Notes under the pieces: generated by a model | What the model was told of the DNA's origin: nothing | The model's input: only the letters and a program-made list of their open reading frames with translations | Database searches by the model: none | NCBI RefSeq assembly: GCF_020740795.1 | Contig: NC_067294.1 | Span: 17,055,001-17,119,000, forward strand | DNA from: Apus apus | Lineage: Eukaryota > Chordata > Aves > Apodiformes > Apodidae | Reading direction: 5' to 3' | Length of the DNA stretch: 64,000 bases | Part shown: piece after piece, positions 12,411 through 25,029 of the stretch | How positions within the stretch are numbered: the first letter of the stretch is position 1 | How the letters are laid out: the number at the start of each line of letters is the position of its first letter | Made by a program: the position numbers and the translations under genes

Positions 12411-13109
12411 CTACACCTAAGCAGCAGTGAAGCAGCAAAGGAGAGCTTGGTTCTCCCTGGGCAGGACTGTGCCAGCCCTGCCCTTCCTCAGCACAAGCCC
12501 AGATCAATAACTTGACACCACAGTGTGATTCACTGTCATGAGCAAGTCAATAAAACTTTTCCTTGCCTTTGTGACCGGCCCTAATTACCTGATTTCAAGG
12601 AATAGTTGCTGCCCCTTGGGCAGAAGCTGGAGCTAGGACAGTGCAATCACTGAAGGAACAGCACTGAGGTGACTCTTGGGGCACCAGAAATGCAGATTTT
12701 CTCCAGGGAAAGGTATGTGAGTTTGTGCCCAGGACCACAGTGTGCTCAGCTGGAGCTACCTCCCCTCCTTGGGACCCTCCTCAGCACCTTCCAGCTTCTC
12801 CAGCAGTTCAGTGGTGGCACCACGACAAAGGGCTCCTGCACAGAATAGTTGTCACCAAGAGGGTCTGATTGCCCTTTCCCCTGGGAGGATGTCAGGAGAG
12901 GAGAAGCCATTCTCATGGCCAAGGGAGCCTTGCCCCATTTGGGACAGGCTCCAGAGAAGTAAAAGGGATGTGATGAGCCAAGGGGCCATTCCCACTCAGG
13001 AGGAGGCCCTGGCAATGGGGCTGGGAGCAAAGCACAAGGGTCTCCAGGTGAGCTGCAGCAATGGCCCAGCTCAGGATCCCAGTGGGTGTCAGTCCGTGAT
13101 GACTCTTTA
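12411..13109. other. Intergenic stretch
   Basis: No gene or repeat recognised. Confidence 0.4.
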
Positions 13110-13158
13110 TGGTTGGACTTGATCTTCAAGGTCCTTCCAGCCAGGATGATTCTATGCT
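13110..13158 (+). mobile_element. CR1 LINE tail remnant
   Basis: A short forward CR1 tail: TGGTTGGACTTGATCTTCAA, GGTCCTTCCAG, ending GATGATTCTATG. Confidence 0.65.
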
Positions 13159-16100
13159 TCTTCCTCTTGAACAACACCCACAGGACAGCTCAGCCTTTGT
13201 GGGAGCCTGGCAGCTTCACTGGGGGAGTGAGGGCAGGCTCTGCCTTATATTTCAAGAGCCCAACAGTGCCAGATGACTCCAGCATTTCATTATGGGTTAT
13301 TAACAAGGCTGTTCATCACAGCCAAGTGGTTTGCTGCTTGCAGGCTTCCCACGGGCTTCCCCACTCCCATCTGATACCAGGTTTGGATTAAATTAGATAA
13401 GGTGGCAATTGTGATCAATTCAGAGCTGCTTTCCTAGGAAGCCATGCACAAATGATTCAGAAGCAGAGAGGAGAATTAAAGCCTGGAGCAAGAGCAGAGG
13501 GACCTGCCAGGTGTGTAACTGGTGTGAAGGGTTTTCAGTCCCACCAGCTCAGGCTGGGACTGCACAGGCAGCAGAGACCCCCAGGGACCCTTTCACAATC
13601 CTGGTTATGCCTCAGCAGAGCAGCCTGGGCTGAACCAGGCTCCCCCAGCCTGGGTGCAGGCAGTTCATCCCAGGGCTGAAGGTTTCACATCTTTGGAAAG
13701 GTCCCAGGAAGCTCCCATCTGCTACCCCCAGGAGCCACATCCCACGCTGCCTCCTCCTCCTCCCTGTGCTTGAAGCACACAGGGCTGAGGAGTGAACACA
13801 GGGCAACTCATAAAACACTTCCCCTGAGGTGGAAACCAGGAGACTGTAAATCTTGGGGATGTCACACACGTAAAGGAGGGGACAGTTATGAGCAGCTATT
13901 CCCTGCAAAAATGGGCTTTAAATCATCATCCATCACCAGTGCCCAGCACTGGATGCTCCCAAGTTTTCCAGCAAAGCCTCTACAACTCCTTTCCACCACA
14001 GTGCCAGTAAATGACCCCCATGCTCATTACCTGGAGACATTTATCACATCCTGCTGCTGCTCTGGCTTCCTACCAACATTTAGGAAGAAAACAGCCCTGT
14101 AAAACTCCAACAAAACCAAACTTTCTTTTTAGGGTCTCAGCTCTGTATCCCCACAACAACCAGACTGGGGGTTTTGGGAAAACAGCTGGAATCAGACAGT
14201 GGGAAGGCCCAGGGGTCTCTGCAGCTACCCCATCCATCCCAGTGGCTGGGGAAATGAAGATGTCACCCAGCAGCAGCACAGCAGGGGAACTGAAAGGCTT
14301 TTTGCTGGTGGAAACCCTAAAGGCTGCCAGGCTCTGGACTGAGCTGCTGCTTCCCACCACTTTTTCATTTCCTTTCTGTTTCACCTCAACTTTCCACCAG
14401 ATTCCTCACTCATCTGAGCTTCAGTGATAAATATGGAAATAAAGAGGCATTTTACAGGCCCTCTCCTGGGTTGGTTTTGTATCTAAGCCATGCCCACAGC
14501 ACCCTGCTCTCTGCAGCCTGGGACTGGCAGGGTCTGCTGGGGGCTCAGCAGGGTGAAGCTTTTGGGGAAACTGGGTGGCAAAGAGCAGTGGGTGCTGCCA
14601 GCCACATCTCCAGGTCACCAGGGGGAGAAAACACTAGCAAAAACAATGGGGCAAGCAATAAGGATTTATGTATTCAAACAGAAGGGAAAAAGCAACAGCT
14701 GAAAAGCTGAAAGTGTGAAGTATGAAGAAAGGCTTCAGTTTTCACAAGATCTCATAATCCATTAATTGCAGGCAGAGTTTTATATGGAAACCTCCCTCTC
14801 ACTTGATACTATCTCAAAATCATCCAAGATGGTAATACCTGTTTGGCAGGGGAGGAGGAGGCGTGAGGTGGGACAGGCTGTGGGTTTGTTTCCAGGGAGA
14901 AGTGGTCAGACCTTGACAGCAACAACCCAACACAGGGATGAGCAGCAGTGACCAGTGCTGGACCAGCAGCAGGAGAACTGTGGTGGGCACTGGGGACACT
15001 GGCTTCAGCAAAGGAGGATGCCCCAATGTCTGTTGGCTCTCTGAAGGCTGCCTAGGGAGTCTGGACAAATCTGCACCTGTACCAGAGATTTGAAGAGCAG
15101 GCTTGAATGTCCTCTCCCTGCCCCACCACTATGCCCTTCCTCCTCTCTGCTCAGACAGCATTCCCTTCCTTGCCCCCAAAGAGCTGCAACATATGAAAAT
15201 CATTTTGGACACAGAGGGAAGTGCTGCTGGGAGGGTGGCTGAGCCCCTGGCCCCACACCATGGGGAAAAGAGGGTCCTGGGCACCTTTAGGATGCCATCT
15301 GAGAAAGCTTTGACCTGGGTTCCTGTCCTGAAAAGCCCTTGGGATTCTCTGCAGCACATTTTTCTGGGCACAGGGGCCCTCCAGGGTAGTTAAAAGCCCA
15401 GGAACCCTCCAGCTAATGGACAGGTTTTGCTGCAGAGGCAGCAAACACAACAGCTTGGGCCAGCAGATCCAGAGCTGCCCAGAACAAGCCCCTGAGCTGC
15501 TGGCTACAGAAAGTGTCACCCTGTGCATGACAAGCAAGGGTGCCCCTCTGCCTGATGGAGGTCAGGTTCAAGCAGGATGCCCTTCCTGGCCTTTTTCTAG
15601 GCTTGGACCATAGACTGATCCATCCTCCAATCCTCACCTAATGTTTTTCTCAAGCTTAGCCCATCCTGCTTTAATCCCATGTGCTTCCCTTTACCAGTAA
15701 CACCAGCTTCACCCCCAGCCAAGGTTTCCTTCTCTCCCCATACAATCCCACAGAGCTCAGACCTTCCTATCACCCAGTAAGTGAACATAACATCTACAAA
15801 CCCAGTTGCCTTCCTGAAGTTGTTACCTGCTGTCCCTCAGGGGAGAAAAATGGGGAAAATTAGTATGCAGCTTCTTCCTCAAGAAATCAATGTGATCTCA
15901 ACTCACTGTAAAGTTCCCTCACTGTTAGAGATGCTGCACTGGTAAAAAACTAATCCTCAGAGGAAAAAGACTAGGGGGAAAAAAAGAAAGAAAAATAAAT
16001 TCCAGTGACTAGATGAGGCTAAAATGTTGTGGAGGACTAAAGTCCTCCTAGTGCTGGAGCTTGTTTGGAAGTCCCAGAGCAGAGAGGGCTGAGGAGTGGA

Positions 16101-19100
16101 TTCAGTCCAGCTGTTTATCACCCAGCTAAGAATCAGCTGTAATTGTTAATCCTAATTAAAGCTGCTGGGGAAAAAAAAAAAAATGTAATCATGAGTTTCC
16201 TTTCAAGAAAGGACATTTCAGCTAAATTTAAAATGTTGGGTTAAGAAAAAGGGGGGTATAATGTTGAAAATTTTGATACAACCCATTTCTTCTTTTTCAG
16301 GATGAAAAGGGGTATATTTTTGTTGTGAAATGCATCATCAATTCAAACATGTTCTATCTTACAATCTGAAGAGCAAAAATAGTTTCCAAAACAAAGCAAA
16401 AATGATATTTGTAGGCTTTTTCTTTAAAAAAAGCCTATTTGGGAGTTTCTGTCTTAATTAAGATTATTTTTTTTTCCCCTTTTCTTTGATGGAAAGAGCT
16501 GTTTCTTGTTAGCTCTACTCCAAAATGCTGGGCTGATGCTTCTCCTGGGGTGTCCATTCTCATCTCTACCCACCACACAATCCCAGGTACATGGGCAATG
16601 CTCACACCACCCTCCTCCAGGTGCCAGCACTGGATAAATCCCTCCAGGGCACCAGCCAGACTTTACAAGACCTCACAGAATTAAACCTGCACCAGCAAAA
16701 TGGCTCTTAAGAGTAACTACAGTTTATTATCATACTATGTTTTAGAGTAATTAGAGATCCAGAGCAGCCCACCTGAGTGCTCAGGTCAGTGCTGTGCACA
16801 CCCTCTCCCAAGTCACCTCCACCATACTTCATATCCCAGACCTTGTTCCTTGCCCCACAGAGCTTCTTTCCTTGCTGAGAAGGAGCCTGTTGAACCACCA
16901 AGAGGAGGAAGATCTGCTCAGGTCAGCCTTGCTGTGTGTGTGAATTCCTAAGATGAAGAGGATCTGGGGGTGCAGAGCAAGTTGTGATGCTGGTGCTCAG
17001 GAGCAAGGCAGCTGCTTTACCACTTCTACATCTGCAAACAAGACAGATCCTGCAGAAGATCTGCCAGAGATCCCAGAGGTGGCTTGTGTCCCAGGGGATC
17101 CCCCTTCCTAGGATTAGCAGATCACACTTAGCACACGGAGACAGTGGTTCAGGATCTGTTAGATGAAAGGCACTGAGTAAGAGAGGTCACAGTTTGCAAT
17201 CTGTCTTCTGGATGGGAGCACTGATGGAGAAAGAGAAGAGAAAAAACGGGGGTTGAAGAGGAGCTGGAAGGGGAAGGGGACACCAGGGAGGGAGACTTGG
17301 CCAGGGGCAAGCTCAGCAGGAGGAGAGGAGGGATGGGAGCCTTGGGGCTCTGCCAGACACGAAAGGGAAAAATAAATTGCTCTGCAGCAGCTTCAGCCAA
17401 GAGCAGAGGGGAACTGCACAGGCTCCTCACGCTGCCCGAGCACGTTTTGAGCAAGAAAAAGAGCGAGGCTGGGGCAGTGGGATGGAAACCTGGCAGGCCT
17501 GGAGGGAGAGGGGGGCAGGCAGGGCAGGCTCCGTGCTCCTGGGCGGTGGGATGAGCTGAGGGTAACCTGTTCTGGCTGCTCTCCAGCTCCACAGGGAAAG
17601 GGGCAGCCTGGCTGGCATTTCCCTGCGCTGCTCACAGGGACGTGTCCAGCTACGGCCTCGGAGGCAGCTCAGCGAGAGATCTTGCCCCACTGCCACCCCT
17701 GGGCCAGGGAGGGCTGTCACCCCAGGAGACAGCACAGCCACCCATCCTCTGAGACAGACACCGAGCCCTGGTGGGAGGCTGCAGGGCCCTTGGCCAGGGG
17801 AGGAGGTGCAGTTAGATCGTGGATGCTTCTCACAGGGAGCGACCGGTGGGTGAAGCCTGGAGCATCCAACAAGCCTCACGTTAGCCCTGCACCTTCCCCT
17901 CCTGCCACAGCAAACCAGCTTCCTCCCACCAAGTCCCAGGAAGGGCCGCAGGTAGCAGGGTCAGCATAGAGATGAAGAGGTTTTGTACTTACTTACAACA
18001 AGATGCTGGGCCCAGGAGGGAGCAGGAAGGGCCAGCAGCTCCCGAAGGGAAGCCAAGGTGACCCCAGCAGAGACATCACCAGCAGGCACAATCCCACAGC
18101 CTGGTGCTGGTGACAGAGCCCAGCAGCAGCCCCAGCTCCAATGACTCAGATCCAGAACTCACCCAGGAACAAGAGGTGAGCCTAGGACAACTGGAGGCAT
18201 GGATCTGAAATTCATCTGGAAAGGAGAGCCAGAGATACAGCAATAACATGTATCTAAGGATTCTTCCAGGAGCCAAGGAGTCCATCCAGGAGCAGGGCCA
18301 GAGGCAGGGCTGGAGCCAGGCACTCCTGCAGCACCATCCCTCAGGAGGAATGGGGCTCCAAGGCTGAGCTTAAATGGGGCTCCTGACCTATGGGTGTAGG
18401 GGGGCCAGGTGGGGCTGGTCAGGGCCATCAAGGGCTGTTAGTCCCTTGGTGCTGAGCCAAGTTGTGTGTAACCCTTGGCAAGTGAGCACGACTGGGGCAG
18501 CCCAGCCTGGGCAAAGTGCTGCCTTCTTTGATGGCAGTGACAGGGGTTAAGGGGTGGCATGAGCCAAGACCTGGTGCCCTCCCCTGAGCTGATGGGGCAG
18601 CCTGTGGGGCTGGAGCTTCTTTACCAGGGGGACCCAGCTGAGCTGTGGGTCGTGCCATGGGCAGGCAGGCTGCATTCCCAGGAGGGCAGAGGTAGCAGGA
18701 GGGATAAAGAGGGGATCTCACCCTGCACTGAGGCTTTACACACCTAACTCAGAATAAACACTATGTTTAAAAAAAAAAACACCAACAAACACATATATAA
18801 GAGTAGTGATTTTTCTCTTTTTGTCATTATTTTGAAGCTGTAAATTATTGAAAGACTCACCATTCCTCTCCCAAATCACTCTTGGGCAAAAAAAGACAGT
18901 TATAAATTGGACAGTGCTTTGCAACAAACCGAGTCAGGTGTGTTTGGCTCATGATTTGCCCCTGGCTCCCTCTGGCCACACCTGAAATTGCTTCACCACT
19001 GGGTCTGATTAGCAGCATGTTCTCGGGGTCAGAGGAGGCTCTGGAAGAGGCAGAGTTGTTGCTGGTCAAGATGAAAGCACCCTGCATGCCAGTAACTGTC

Positions 19101-20430
19101 CAGATTATAACTAGCTTAAATCTGTGCAATTAGACGGCTCGCTGGTTACAGGAGTAACAGCAGCAGCTCTGCATTCCACACGCCGTGGGCTTAAAGCACA
19201 GCCTGGATGCTAAAGGGATGCGATGAAAAGCAAGAATCAGAGGCTGAGACCTGGTTGGAGGAGCTCAGCTGGCAGGGGTAAGGACACAGATTCTTCTGGG
19301 GTTGGATACCCCGGGCTCTGGGAAGGATCTCCAAGCATTAGCTGAGCCGGCTCAGCTTCTCAGTCTGTAATGCCATCTTGTGATGAGAGCTGGGAACTGG
19401 GAACTGCAGGGTCCCCCCTGGAGCGGGATGAAACACCTGGCTCCCGTTCAGACGGGTAGAAAGCCCAGCAGCACCCCGGTTTAAGACGTCAGGGGACAAG
19501 AGGAAATTTGTCTCTAACGGAAAAGTTCCTGTTCTTGCTTTGAGAGAGTGAAAACGATCCATTCAGTTAATACTTCTAGTTCAATTATCTGGCTACAAAA
19601 ATCAATTTTTTCCAGGCTGAAGAATCTGACTCCTGTCTCTGCTTGGGTGCTGAGGGCTACCTTTTGCTGCAAGCACCCACAGAAATCTCAGTGCTGAGAT
19701 ACACACAGAGGGACACGGAGAACCAGCGCAGGAAACACAGGACCCATTATGAAGCTGGAACAAATGAAGTCAAGGCCCAGCTCGGGGGGAGCAGGGGTGC
19801 AGGGGAGCTGGCTCCCTGCTTACCCCTGATACTGTACTTCAGACACAGGAGGGAGGAAGAGCCGGCTCAGAAGCAGCTGTGGGCTGCCAGCAGCAAGGAG
19901 CCTTGACAATCCGAGAGCTGGTTTCGTGGTGGCTTCGTCTGCTTTAGCTGTGTTGGCTTTCCCCCTCTCCCAGGACACAGCCGGTGTCAGCAAACACCCA
20001 CACCGAGGTCCCAGCTCGGCTGGCTGTTCCCTGTAGCCAGGTGGAAGCAAAAGACATTGCCCTTTTCTCCGGCAGGTGCTGTGTTGGGGACTGAAGGGGC
20101 CGAGATGCTTTGTTTCAAGCCAGGTTAGAGATGCCAATGACCACAAAGCACAGCCAGCCTTCAGAGAGCTCTAGTCTAGACACAGCCTCCCCTGAACTCC
20201 CCGCACCCGGCACAGGCCAGCAGTTTGTGCTCAAAGCAGCTCGACAGGCTCCAGAAACATCCTTAACCCCCGCCGAGGGAAATGCCCAGCGACAGTGTGA
20301 GAAACGTCTGTGGCGCCAAGGACAGCCCCACACGGATCCTTCAGCCAAGCACAGTTCATTTACATCCTTGCAAGAATGGGTGACCTAAACAAGCAGGCAC
20401 ACCCATAGCAAGGTGAATAACGGTTTATAT
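13159..20430. other. Intergenic stretch
   Basis: Seven kilobases without a recognised gene or CR1 copy. There are several moderately GC-rich patches (17.2-17.9 kb, 18.0-18.7 kb) with open frames on both strands, but no convincing exon with paired splice sites or known product. A run of A at 18767-18780 and homopolymer T/A runs near 16.15-16.48 kb are simple sequence. Confidence 0.4.
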
Positions 20431-20435
20431 TCCCT

Positions 20436-20970
20436 ATTCCCCACTCAAAGTTCTCTCCCCTGTTTCCCCCCTGGCTGGGCACTCCAGGGTTTACAGCCCA
20501 TCTGACGCTTCAAATTATCCTATAAGTTTCCCGCCCCTGTTTATACATTCCATTCTAGCAGGTTACTTTTTACCTTTTAAGGTAAAATTTTGACCTTTCT
20601 TGCCCCCTTGCCTGTCTTCCCAATTAACAATCTCCTGGTGTCATCCTGCCCTGAAGAGCAACATAGAAGTAGCTTTGTTCATCCTTATCTTGGGCCATAA
20701 ATCCTGCTCCATGTTCAGATCCCCCAGATGGAGCCCAATTCAGTCCCTCAGTTTCTTGGCCCATAAACCACTCCAGGTGTCATTGGAATGTGTAGATACC
20801 TCACTTATCTCAAACAAACTATTATATTCCTAACACTAAAGTATATCTATATTTATGTGCTCAAACAAACTATATATTCCTAACACTGGAATATATATAT
20901 ATGTGAACCAAACCCAACACTACGTTTCTAACACTAGAATGCAAAATCAACACTACATTTCAAACAACAG
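20436..20970 (+). repeat. LTR-like dispersed repeat, copy A (AT-shifted)
   Basis: This segment shares two collinear blocks with 56.28-56.53 kb. The first contains CTGGCTGGGCACTCCAGGG and CAGCCCATC (20465-20502); the second contains CCAGGTGTCATTGGAATG and the CTAACACTAAAGTATAT block (20768-20846). Near its right end a CAAACAAACTAT...CCTAACACT unit is repeated in diverged form (about 20810-20960). No coding capacity is seen. I call it LTR-like only because it is noncoding, dispersed and not CR1; the family is unidentified. Confidence 0.6.
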
Positions 20971-20979
20971 GACAGAGGA

Positions 20980-22000
20980 GGGAGGGGAGCCGAGAGGTTG
21001 TGCTGCCGGGAACCAGCAGGAGGGGTTAAACCAGGCCGTGAGCCGCTCTCGGCGGGCAGGGCTGACACCCGCGCCAGGACCGGCCCCCCGGGGCTCCCGG
21101 CCCCAGGACCGGCCCCACCGGAGCTCCCCGGGGCTCCCGGCCCGGCCCGCGGGGCCTGCGGAGCCAGCCCGGCAGCGGCGGGAGCCAGGGAGGGCGGCTC
21201 GGAGGGGGATGGAGCGGCCGCCACGAGGCGAGGGGCCTCCCCTCCCCTTCCTTTCCTTTCCCTGCCGCCATCAGGTGAGGGGCTGGGCCTGCCTCTTCCT
21301 TCCCTCCCGCCCGCCATGAGGTGCCCGGGCCTGCCCTCCCCTTCCCTGCCGCCATCAGGTGAGGGGCTGGGCCTCCTCCTTCCCTCCCGCCATGAGGTGA
21401 GGTGCCTTCCTTCCCCTTCCCTCCCCTTTCTTTCCCTTCTCCCATGAGGTGCCCGGGCCTCCCCTCCCCTGCCGCCATGAGGTGAGGGGCTGGGCTGCCC
21501 TTCCTTCCCTGCCCTCCTGCCATGAGGTGCCCAGGCCTCCCCTCCCCTGCCGCCATGAGGTGAGGTGCCTCCCCTCCCCTTCCCTTTCCTCCCCCCATCA
21601 GGTGAGGGGTCCAGGCCTGCCCTTCCTTCCCTTCCCCTCCCTTCCCTGCCGCCATGAGCTGCCCGGGCCTCCCCTTCCCTTCCCTGCCGCCATCAGGTGA
21701 GGTGCCCAGGCCTCCCCTTTCCTCCCGCCATGAGCTGCCCGGGCCTCCCTTCCCTCCCCTGCCGCCATCAGGTGAGGAGCACCGGGGGCTGGAGGCCTCA
21801 CCCCCTCCCCGGGGCTCTGGAAACGGAAAACGCCCCGTTTAATATTCCCCCAACCCCTTTTTTTTATTATTTTTTTTATTTTTTAATGGTTTGTAAGGGC
21901 TGGAAGCCGGCCGTGCCCCTTGTCCCGCGCTGGCCGCCCGCCTGCCGGGCCCTGCGACCGGAGGGTCCTGTGTCCAGGCCCTGCCGTTTAGAAGTAATTT
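20980..22000. promoter_or_regulatory. CpG island without a recognised gene
   Basis: Dense CpG from about 20985 to 21230, continuing through a minisatellite and ending near 21990. It could drive a noncoding transcript to the right, since donor-like CAGGTGAGG strings are frequent and an acceptor TTTATTACAG occurs at 22980-22989. The human locus has SNHG4 close to MATR3, but nothing in this sequence proves that relationship. Confidence 0.45.
21240..21785. repeat. Minisatellite of 13 CCAT(G/C)AG-containing units
   Basis: Thirteen imperfect units 32-60 bases apart, each with a core like GCCGCCATGAGGTGAGG or GCCGCCATCAGGTGAGG. Cores occur near 21267, 21314, 21349, 21390, 21443, 21476, 21520, 21552, 21596, 21652, 21690, 21729 and 21764. 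Variants ending GTGCCC alternate with those ending GTGAGG; the pyrimidine-rich spacers are CCCTTCC-type. About half the units contain GCCGCCAT, the YY1 core on the opposite strand. Confidence 0.85.
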
Positions 22001-24143
22001 CTCAGCTTATTATTCGGTTGGGTTGGGTTTTTCCCCCCCTCCCCCCTTCCGCAAGCCAGATCCCAGCTGTTTAGTTCTATCAACGCAGATGTGATGGAAT
22101 ATTTGAAGCGATGTTTCTCTGGTGTGCTCTCCAGGGCTGCCAGCTGATCCGTGGCTGAGGCGTGGGAAGGGACGGGCCGTGGCTCGGAGGTCTGGGGTAG
22201 CAAAGAGCCGCTGGGAAGGTAAACCCTGGCTGGTGCCCGTCGTGTGTGTGAAACCCCCGAGTTCTGCCGTAGTGTGACCCTGTGGGGAGGAGATGTGAAG
22301 GAATAACCTGCGCCGGGATTGCTGAGGAGCGGCTGAGCCACGTGGGTGAGTTCTCTCCACAAGCTAACGAGGGGAGATGGGCCACAAGGCTTCTCCTCCT
22401 GCCTTACTGAGTAAAACAAATGGCCTCTGCTGGCTTGTGAGCACGCTGTTGTGCCAGCCTCGGGGCTGGGAACTATAAACTGGTTCACCTAGCAAAGCAG
22501 GCAGTGCTTCCTGTGGGCTAGAGGAAGCCCTTGATGAGAGAAAGCATTAGGAGCGAGGCTTGCAACACCGGAGGGATGTACTTTTGAGCCTGTACTCCCT
22601 TCTGCCCGTTGAAAACTCGGGTTGAAGTTGTTTCCTCCAGCGGTAGTCAGCTCCCCGTTGCTGCTCAGTGCCTGGGGTAGTGTTATGCTGCTGGGAGAGA
22701 AAGGAGCTGCTGAGTCGCTCCTGGCACCGCGGCGCTGTTCTGGCGCTGGGGGGAGCCGGGGTTGGCAGCACCCTGCATGCTTGAGAGTGGAGTAACTCCT
22801 CCTGGGTGGAGTTAATCCTAGATGGGATGCAGACAATGTGCAGTCAGAACGCTAAAAAAACTGCTGGAGACGTTTTGTTTCATACTGCATCTTTCGTATA
22901 ACAATAAAGGCCAGCTAATTAACTGGTCACTGGTAATGGCTGAATTGGGTTTTTTGACTCCTGTTAACTGTGTGGTTTTTTATTACAGGCAAGTGGTTGT
23001 CATGTTCTGCTGCAGGTGTGGGCTCACTGCAGCAGCAGGAGTCGTTAAAAGGAAAGAAATGCTGCTGTTGGTGCTGTTCTGAAGATGCCTATTTGAAAGA
23101 GAGAGAAGATGGAAATTTCCAGAGCACAATTTCAGTGGGACTACTGGGGAAGTACTTTTTTTCAGGATCTGGATATGCTAACCTGAAACATCAGAGGTGG
23201 CTGGGGCCAAGGTATAATAAGAATACACCATTTTTAAAATTGTAAATCCCCTCTCACTGCTTGTTTAACATGTGTTTTTTTCAGTGACTTCTATTTATTA
23301 AACTTATTTATATTTAAACTTGCTCCTTTTGGTTTTCATTAAATCATAAGGCTGTGGGGTGCAGCAGGATTTGGAAGTCTTGTGGAATTCTTGTCTGTGG
23401 GAGACTGGAGAAGCAGGAGTGGAGCCTGGGGGCCTGGTGCCCTCCTGCCACAAAAAAACCCCTCTCCTCCACAGCCTCTGCTGCAGGGACAGGTTTTTAA
23501 CTTCCTTCCCTCTGGCACTCTGAAGGAGACTGGATGTTTTCCACAAAGGAAATAAGGCCTGGAATTCCTACTTCTGCTGCTTGCGTGGTACAGTTCACCA
23601 GCTACCCTTCCTATGCTTCAGTTCCTGGCTTGAAAGAATGTTCTCTCCCTTCCTTGGGCCTGAGGGGAGGTGAGGCCCACAAAAGAGGAGAAAGGAGAAG
23701 GCTGCTAAATGTGTAAAATACACTGAAACTGGTGGGGAGGGGAAGGGTGTGACCATCACGGCTTCAGTTTAAACTACAGTGACAGTAACCACAGACAGTA
23801 ACTGAGTACCTTGCTCTCAGCAAGATGCCTGATTTGTTTAGATTCAATGCAGTCTTCTGCAGAAACCAGTGTTTGTGCAATAATCCAAAGAGATAAGTTT
23901 TTTTTTTTAGGCCAAAAGGTGTATTTTCAGTTGTTAAGAAATGATTCAATAGTCTTCAGTCAGATGACAATGATCCTGTCACATGCTACTGTAGCTGTGG
24001 TTCCATCTCTGTACAAGTTAAACTGGGAAGCAGGAACACTGGGGCTGCTGTTGCACTGTGCTGGCTGCAAGAGTGTAACAGCACCAATTCATTTAAAGAA
24101 AAAACTGTTCATTGTTGAAGTCTATGACATACATAAATCACAA
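22001..24143. other. Intergenic stretch, possible noncoding exon
   Basis: No known protein. A good acceptor (GTGGTTTTTTATTACAG, ending 22989) is followed by about 250 bases with an open frame to 23245 whose product I do not recognise. A donor-like GTGGGTGAGTTC lies near 22340. These could be parts of a noncoding transcript from the 21-kb island. Confidence 0.3.
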
Positions 24144-24900
24144 CCACAGGCTGGTTTGGGTTGGAAGGGACCTTAAAGATCATCTAGATCCAACCCCCTG
24201 CATGGGCAGGGACACCTCCCACCAGCCCAGGTTGCTCCAAGCCCCATCCAACCTGCCCTTCAACACTGCCAGGGATGGGGCAGCCACAGCTTCCCTGGGC
24301 AACCTGGGCCAGCACCTTCCTGCCCTCATGGTGAAGGATTTCTTTCTGATGTCTGACCTAAAACTCCCATTTTTCATTTTAAAACCATTACCCTTTGTCC
24401 TGTCACTGCTTTCTCTGGTGAAAAGCCCCTCCCCAGCTTTCCTGGAGCCCCTTCAGGCACTGGAAGGTGCTCTCAGGTCTCCCTGGAGCCTTCTCTTCTC
24501 CAGGCTGAACACCCCAACTCTCCCAGCCTGTCTCCAGAGCAGAGCTGCTCCAGCCCTTGGATCATCTCCATGGCCTCCTCTGGCCCCTCTCCAACAGCTC
24601 CATGTCTCTCCTGTGCTGAGGGCTCCAGGACTGGACACCACTCCAGGGGAGTCTCACCAGAGCAGAGGGGCAGAATCCCCTCCCTGGCCCTGCTGCCCAC
24701 ACTTCTGCTGATGCAGCCGAGGACACAATTGCCCCTCTGGGCTCCAGTCCTCACTGGTGGCTCATGTGGAGCTTCTCATCTACTACGACCCCCAAGTCCT
24801 TCTCCTTGGGACTCCAGCCATTCTCCGCCCCCCCCCCAGCCTGTATTTCTGCCTGGATATGTAATAGTTAACAATTTTACTGGTTCTACATGAACAGGTT
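24144..24900 (-). mobile_element. CR1 LINE fragment, about 750 bases
   Basis: Reverse-orientation CR1: it begins on the + strand with GGTTTGGGTTGGAAGGGACC, runs through the full 3' region (the blocks seen at 9302-9727 in forward form, such as CACTGCCAGGGATGGGGC), and reaches the end of ORF2 near 24760-24800 (ACTACGACCCCCAAGTCCTT). 5'-truncated. Confidence 0.9.
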
Positions 24901-24990
24901 CTACCCAGAAAATGAATGACCGCATTTCTTGTGGGTTTACATCTTGCCCAGCCATCTTCCTTTCTCCCAGGACTCACCCAGGAGGGCAGG

Positions 24991-25029
24991 GATGGGTGCC
25001 CTAGGATGGGTGCCCTAGGATGGGTGCCT
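24991..25029. repeat. Short tandem repeat, 14-base unit
   Basis: Two perfect copies and one partial copy of GATGGGTGCCCTAG. Confidence 0.85.

Noticed and set aside
20934-21801. Long open frames on both strands in the second CpG island
   Set aside because: Translated minisatellite units without conserved features.
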